Assembly: GCA_023390985.1 (NCBI GenBank)
Contig: JAEWBU010000026.1
Location: 1 to 15,927, forward strand
Reading direction: 5' to 3'
Length of the DNA: 15,927 nt
Source of the DNA: Pseudomonadota bacterium
GTDB lineage: Bacteria; Pseudomonadota; Gammaproteobacteria; Burkholderiales; Burkholderiaceae_C
The notes beneath the pieces are model-generated. The model was not told where the DNA came from and ran no database searches. It saw only the letters and a list, made by a program, of their open reading frames with translations. Every line of letters starts with the position of its first letter. Within the stretch, counting starts at the first letter, position 1. Below are positions 12,557 to 15,927 of this stretch, piece by piece. The translations under genes were made by a program, and so were the position numbers.

Positions 12557-12584
12557 TTGAAACGCCGAGCCTGGCGACTATCCT
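12557..12584 (+). promoter_or_regulatory. Probable sigma-70 promoter of the VOC gene
   Basis: TTGAAA (12557-12562, 5 of 6 to TTGACA) and TATCCT (12579-12584, 4 of 6) are spaced by 16 bases. The predicted start near 12591 leaves a leader of about 22 bases containing AAGGAG (12600-12605), 7 bases before the ATG. It lies back to back with the dapC operon start. Confidence 0.5.
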
Positions 12585-12612
12585 TCGCCGCCCGCCCTCA
12601 AGGAGCATCGCC

Positions 12613-12993
12613 ATGCTGTCGGAAAGCACCGTGACCACCATGCTGCCCGTCGTCGACATGTCCCGCGCGAGAGCGTTCTACGAGGGCAAGCTGGGCTTCC
12701 GCCCCGACGGGCCCAAGCCCGACGGCAAGGTGCTGTACCACCCGGGCGGCGCCACGCTGGCGCTGTTCCCGCGCGAGGCGGCCACCAAGGCCGAGCACAC
12801 CGCCGTGAGCTTCGAGGTGAGCGACATCGACTCGACGGTCCGGCAGCTCGAGCAGGCCGGCGTGAAGTTCGAGGACTACGACATGCCCGGCCTGAAGACC
12901 GAGAAGCACATCTGCGTGCTCGGCGCCGAGAAGGCCGCGTGGTTCTACGACACCGAAGGCAACTGCCTCTGCCTGCACGAGGAAACCGCCTGA
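12613..12993 (+). CDS. VOC (glyoxalase/bleomycin-resistance fold) family protein
   Basis: This 126-residue single-domain protein has two beta-alpha-beta-beta-beta halves of the vicinal oxygen chelate fold. The first half is TVTTMLPVVDMSRARAFYEG (about 6-25) followed by LGFRP and LYHPGGATLALFPRE. The second is HTAVSFEVSDIDSTVRQLEQ (62-81), then VLGAEKAAWFYDTEGNCLCLHE. Such proteins may be metal-dependent lyases, dioxygenases or small-molecule binders. His62 and the Glu near 123 occupy plausible metal-ligand positions, but the substrate cannot be inferred. The ATG at 12613 is supported by AAGGAG 7 bases upstream; the frame is open 27 codons further up, across the intergenic promoter region. It is divergent from dapC. 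Confidence 0.85.
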   Translation: MLSESTVTTMLPVVDMSRARAFYEGKLGFRPDGPKPDGKVLYHPGGATLALFPREAATKAEHTAVSFEVSDIDSTVRQLEQAGVKFEDYDMPGLKTEKHICVLGAEKAAWFYDTEGNCLCLHEETA

Positions 12994-13088
12994 TCCGCTC
13001 GCGCGCTCGGGTGTCCGGCTGACGCCGCGGCGGTCCGGCGCGCCGCAAGCTGCCTGCTTCTTCCCACTTTCAGCGAGAGGTTCGAGGC

Positions 13089-13853
13089 ATGCAGCGGTTC
13101 GTGGACAAGGTCGTCATCGTCACCGGCGCCGGGTCGGGCATCGGCGAGGGCATCGCCCGGCGGTTCTCCGCCGAGGGCGCCTCGGTGGTGCTGGCGGGGC
13201 GGACCAGGGAGAAGCTGGACCGCGTCGCGGCCGAGCTGCCGGCCGAACGCACGCTGGTGAAGGCGTGCGACGTCTCGAAGTACCGCCAGGTGGAAGCCCT
13301 GGTCGAGGCCGCGCTGCGCCGCTTCGGCCGGCTCGACGTGATGGTCAACAACGCCGGCGTGGCGCCCGAAGGCAAGGTCACCGAGGCCAGCCTGGACGAG
13401 TGGGAAGAGACCATGGCGATCAACGCCGGCGGCGTGTTCCACGGCTGCCGCGCCGCCATGCCGCACCTGATCGGCAGCAAGGGCTGCATCGTCAACATGG
13501 CGTCGGTCTCGGGCCTGGGCGGCGACTGGGGACTGTCGTTCTACAACGCATCCAAGGGCGCGATCATCAACTTCACGCGGGCCCTGGCGCTGGACCACGG
13601 ACCGGACGGCGTGCGCGTCAACGCGGTCGCGCCCAGCTTCACGCTGACGCCGATGACGGAGGAAATGGTCGGCAACCGCGAACTGCTGGCGAAGTTCCGG
13701 GAACGGATGCCGCTGGGCCGCCCGGCCACGCCCGCCGAAGTCGCGGCGGTGGTCGCCTTCCTCGCCAGCCCGGACGCCGCCATGGTCACCGGCGTCTGCC
13801 TGCCGGTGGACGGCGGCGTCACGGCGTCCAACGGCCAGCCGTCGATGGCGTGA
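13089..13853 (+). CDS. Short-chain dehydrogenase/reductase (classical SDR)
   Basis: This is an NAD(P)-dependent oxidoreductase of 254 residues with all classical SDR elements: cofactor motif TGAGSGIG (12-19), D61 in ACDVS, NNAG (87-90), Asn112, and the catalytic triad Ser139 with YNASK (Tyr152, Lys156). AGRTR (36-40), with Arg after the second strand, hints at NADP(H) preference, although this is weak evidence. The C-terminus contains LPVDGGVTASNG, the common SDR ending. The substrate is unknown; 3-oxoacyl-ACP reductase-like and sugar or steroid dehydrogenase roles fit equally. GAGAGG lies 8 bases before the ATG. The last 35 bases overlap the convergent DUF72 gene. Confidence 0.93.
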   Translation: MQRFVDKVVIVTGAGSGIGEGIARRFSAEGASVVLAGRTREKLDRVAAELPAERTLVKACDVSKYRQVEALVEAALRRFGRLDVMVNNAGVAPEGKVTEASLDEWEETMAINAGGVFHGCRAAMPHLIGSKGCIVNMASVSGLGGDWGLSFYNASKGAIINFTRALALDHGPDGVRVNAVAPSFTLTPMTEEMVGNRELLAKFRERMPLGRPATPAEVAAVVAFLASPDAAMVTGVCLPVDGGVTASNGQPSMA

Positions 13854-14727
13854 GCGGCAGCCCCAGCGCCGCCATCAGCTCGCGGGCGTTGTCCGGGGCG
13901 TGCAGCTTGTCGGTGTTGTCGAAGTAGCAGTACACGTCGCGCGCCTCGCGCTTCGGCGGCGTCTTCTTCGAGATCAGCCTCGCGTCCGCGGGCTGGCGGC
14001 CGTGGCGCCAGGCATCGATCCGCGCCGCCCAGTCGGCGATCTGTTCCGGTGTGTAGCGGCTCTTGTAGAGCTCGGTGGAACCGTGCAGCCGCATGTAGAC
14101 GAAATCGGCCGTGACGTCCTCGTACAGCGGCCAGGGGTTCGGCGTGTCGGCCACCACCCAGGCGATGTTGTAGCGGCGGAGCAGGGCGATGAAGTCCGGG
14201 TCGACGAAGGAGTCGTGCCGCACCTCCACGCAGTGGCGCAGGCGCTGCCGGTGCAGCGGCTCCAGCAGCTCGCGGCCCTTCAGGCGGTGGTCGCGCCGCA
14301 GCGCGACCTTGGCGGCGGTGGCCGTGGTCTTCGGCAGGGACGCGAAGAAAGCCTCGAACAGCTGCGGGTTGAACCGCATCTGCGGCGGGAACTGCCACAG
14401 GATCGGCCCCAGCTTGTCGCCCAGCGCGAACAGTCCCGAGGCGAAGAAGTTGCCCATCGCCGCCTCGACGTTTCGCAGCTTGAGCATGTGGGTGATGAAG
14501 CGTCCGCCCTTGACCGCGAAGACGAAGCCCGGCGGCGTCTGCTCGGCCCACATGGCGTAGCTGGAAGGCCGCTGCAGCGAGTAGAACGAGCCATTGAGCT
14601 CGATGCTGTTGAAGTGCCGGGCCGCGTGCCAGAGCTCGCGGCTCTGGGCCAGGCCCCGGGGATAGAAGTTGCCGCGCCAGGGTTCGTAGCGCCATCCCGA
14701 AACCCCGATGAAGACCTTGCCCGCCAT
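13819..14727 (-). CDS. DUF72 domain-containing protein (YecE-like)
   Basis: The 302 residues match the DUF72/YecE family, a TIM-barrel-like fold of unknown function. Visible family features are IGVSGWRYEPWRGNFYP near the N-terminus, FNSIELNGSFYSLQRPSSYAMW (about 39-60), FVFAVKGGRFITHMLKL, GPILWQFPPQMRFN, CVEVRHDSF, FVYMRLHGSTELY and a C-terminal VYCYFDNTDKLHAPDNARELMA. No catalytic role is established for the family. The start is followed by the expected GVSGW motif after seven residues; the ribosome site is weak. The 3' end overlaps the SDR gene by 35 bases tail to tail. Confidence 0.92.
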   Translation of the reverse strand: MAGKVFIGVSGWRYEPWRGNFYPRGLAQSRELWHAARHFNSIELNGSFYSLQRPSSYAMWAEQTPPGFVFAVKGGRFITHMLKLRNVEAAMGNFFASGLFALGDKLGPILWQFPPQMRFNPQLFEAFFASLPKTTATAAKVALRRDHRLKGRELLEPLHRQRLRHCVEVRHDSFVDPDFIALLRRYNIAWVVADTPNPWPLYEDVTADFVYMRLHGSTELYKSRYTPEQIADWAARIDAWRHGRQPADARLISKKTPPKREARDVYCYFDNTDKLHAPDNARELMAALGLPLTPSTAGRWTP

Positions 14728-14831
14728 GCGCCCGGTCTTAGCAAAACGGCCGGGCTGGCCTTGTCGGCGCTTACCGTCTGTTGCAGGCGGCGGGCCGCCT
14801 TTCCCAGTGTCGGGCGCCGCGGCTCAGCGGG

Positions 14832-14837
14832 TATCAT
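14832..14837 (+). promoter_or_regulatory. Possible -10 box upstream of smc
   Basis: TATCAT (5 of 6 to TATAAT) lies 69 bases before the smc GTG. No matching -35 hexamer is found 16-18 bases upstream, so this is weak. Confidence 0.3.
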
Positions 14838-14853
14838 GCGACCCACTTTTCGA

Positions 14854-14874
14854 GGGCTGCCCAGGGGGCGGCCC
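14854..14874 (+). other. Hairpin in the smc leader
   Basis: GGGCTGCCC and GGGCGGCCC can pair over 9 positions (one G-U) around the loop AGG, 32 bases upstream of the smc start. No T-run follows. It may be chance in GC-rich DNA or may shape the 5' untranslated region. Confidence 0.35.
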
Positions 14875-14906
14875 ACCGCCGAGAATCCTCCACCGGGCTT
14901 GCCGCC

Positions 14907-15927
14907 GTGCGTCTCAACTCCATCAAGCTTTCCGGATTCAAGTCCTTCGCCGAACCCACCAACTTCATGTTGCCCGGCCAGCTGGTCGGGGTGGTCGGTC
15001 CCAACGGCTGCGGCAAGTCCAACATCATGGACGCGGTGCGCTGGGTGCTCGGCGAGTCGAAGGCGAGCGAGCTGCGTGGCGAGTCCATGCAGGACGTGAT
15101 CTTCAACGGCACGACCACCCGCAAGCAGGCTTCGCGCTCCTCGGTCGAGCTGATCTTCGACAACGCCGACCACCGGGCGGGCGGCCAGTGGAGCCAGTTC
15201 GCGGAGATCGCGGTCAAGCGCGTGCTGACCCGCGACGGCACCAGCAGCTACTACATCAACAACCAGCCGGTGCGCCGGCGCGACGTGCAGGACGTGTTCC
15301 TGGGAACCGGCCTGGGCCCGCGCGCCTACGCCATCATCGGCCAGGGCACGATCAGCCGGATCATCGAATCCAAGCCCGAGGAACTGCGCCTGTTCCTCGA
15401 GGAAGCGGCGGGCGTCTCCAAGTACAAGGAGCGCCGGCGCGAGACCGAGAACCGCCTCTCGGACACGCGCGAGAACCTCACCCGGGTGGAAGACATCCTG
15501 CGCGAGCTGAACGCCAACCTGGAGAAGCTCGAGAAGCAGGCCGAGGTGGCCGCCCGGTACAACTCGCTGCAGGCGGACGTCACGCTCAAGCAGCACCAGC
15601 AGTGGTTCCTCAAGCGCGCCGAAGCCGAGGTCGACCAGGGCCGGCTCAAGTCCGAGGCCGAGAAGGCCGTCAACGACCTCGAGTCGCGGGTGGCCGATCT
15701 GCGTCACGTCGAGAACGAGCTCGAGACCATCCGCCAGGCCCACTACGCGGCCGGCGACCAGGTCAACCAGGCCCAGGGCCTGCTGTACGAGGCCAGCGCC
15801 GAAGTCGGCCGGCTGGAGGCGGAGATCCGCTTCGTGGTCGAGGGCCGGCAACGGGTCGAGCAGCGCCTGGCGCAGCTGAAGGAGCAGACCGCCCAGTGGG
15901 CGGCGCGCAAGGACGACGCGGCCGCCG
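14907..15927 (+). CDS. smc: Chromosome segregation protein SMC, N-terminal part (partial)
   Basis: The gene starts at GTG (14907) and runs off the window after 340 codons. The start reads (M)RLNSIKLSGFKSFAEPT, the usual SMC N-terminus. Walker A GPNGCGKS is at 31-38, followed by VRWVLGESKASELRGESM, DVIFNGT (63-69), the Q-loop region and GLGPRAYAIIGQGTISRIIE (135-154). FLEEAAGVSKYKERRRETE (163-181) leads into the first long coiled-coil arm. SMC is the ATPase of the condensin complex that organises and segregates the chromosome with ScpA and ScpB. No clear Shine-Dalgarno precedes the GTG. The hinge, second coiled coil and C-terminal ATPase half are outside the window. Confidence 0.96.
   Translation, partial: MRLNSIKLSGFKSFAEPTNFMLPGQLVGVVGPNGCGKSNIMDAVRWVLGESKASELRGESMQDVIFNGTTTRKQASRSSVELIFDNADHRAGGQWSQFAEIAVKRVLTRDGTSSYYINNQPVRRRDVQDVFLGTGLGPRAYAIIGQGTISRIIESKPEELRLFLEEAAGVSKYKERRRETENRLSDTRENLTRVEDILRELNANLEKLEKQAEVAARYNSLQADVTLKQHQQWFLKRAEAEVDQGRLKSEAEKAVNDLESRVADLRHVENELETIRQAHYAAGDQVNQAQGLLYEASAEVGRLEAEIRFVVEGRQRVEQRLAQLKEQTAQWAARKDDAAA

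Noticed and set aside
14280..15851. 523-codon minus-strand open frame opposite smc and the DUF72 gene
   Set aside because: It spans two real genes and the intergenic region between them. The opposite strand encodes the SMC Walker A and family motifs, and the antisense peptide is low-complexity.

Overview
The window is about 15.9 kb of GC-rich DNA (roughly two-thirds G+C or more by eye, with G/C-ending codons throughout). The gene content is that of a betaproteobacterium of the order Burkholderiales, most likely Comamonadaceae (Ramlibacter or Variovorax-like). That placement is an inference from protein character, the succinylase dap pathway, the tol-pal/tRNA-Lys layout and a palindromic repeat common in beta/gamma-proteobacteria. 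It was not tested by any search. Almost everything is chromosomal housekeeping; I see no transposase, phage gene, CRISPR array or plasmid function.

Region 1 (1-2493, + strand) is the 3' end of the tol-pal envelope operon: the end of tolB, then pal and cpoB, tightly packed and followed by tcdA through one- to four-base start/stop overlaps. tcdA encodes the enzyme that cyclises t6A37 in ANN-decoding tRNAs. It is followed directly by a tRNA-Lys(UUU) gene, a presumed substrate, whose likely -10 box overlaps the tcdA stop codon. A strong intrinsic terminator ends the unit.

Region 2 (2494-4669) is accessory. A 51-codon Cys-rich small ORF on the minus strand has a near-ideal ribosome binding site. 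A zinc-ribbon class I methyltransferase with a hydrophobic C-terminal tail and a short, divergent GAF-like protein follow on the plus strand.

Region 3 (4646-12533, - strand) looks like one long transcription unit read from right to left: dapC, dapD, a PilT/PilU-type ATPase gene, dapE, prmB, an ABC-F ATPase gene (yheS-like) and a DUF697-like gene. Several junctions are 4-base stop/start overlaps (TTGA, ATGA) and several starts lack a visible Shine-Dalgarno sequence, so translational coupling is likely. dapC, dapD and dapE supply three consecutive steps of lysine/meso-DAP synthesis. A pilus-retraction-type ATPase between them is the contextual oddity. A REPIN-like palindromic pair fills the dapE/prmB junction.

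Region 4 (12534-15927) holds a VOC/glyoxalase-fold protein divergent from dapC, a short-chain dehydrogenase, a convergent DUF72 protein overlapping the dehydrogenase's end, and the first 340 codons of smc (GTG start), which runs off the window.

No clearly new multi-gene system is visible. The best candidates for a second look are the Cys-rich small ORF, the ATPase inside the dap operon, the tcdA/tRNA-Lys arrangement and the membrane-tailed methyltransferase.
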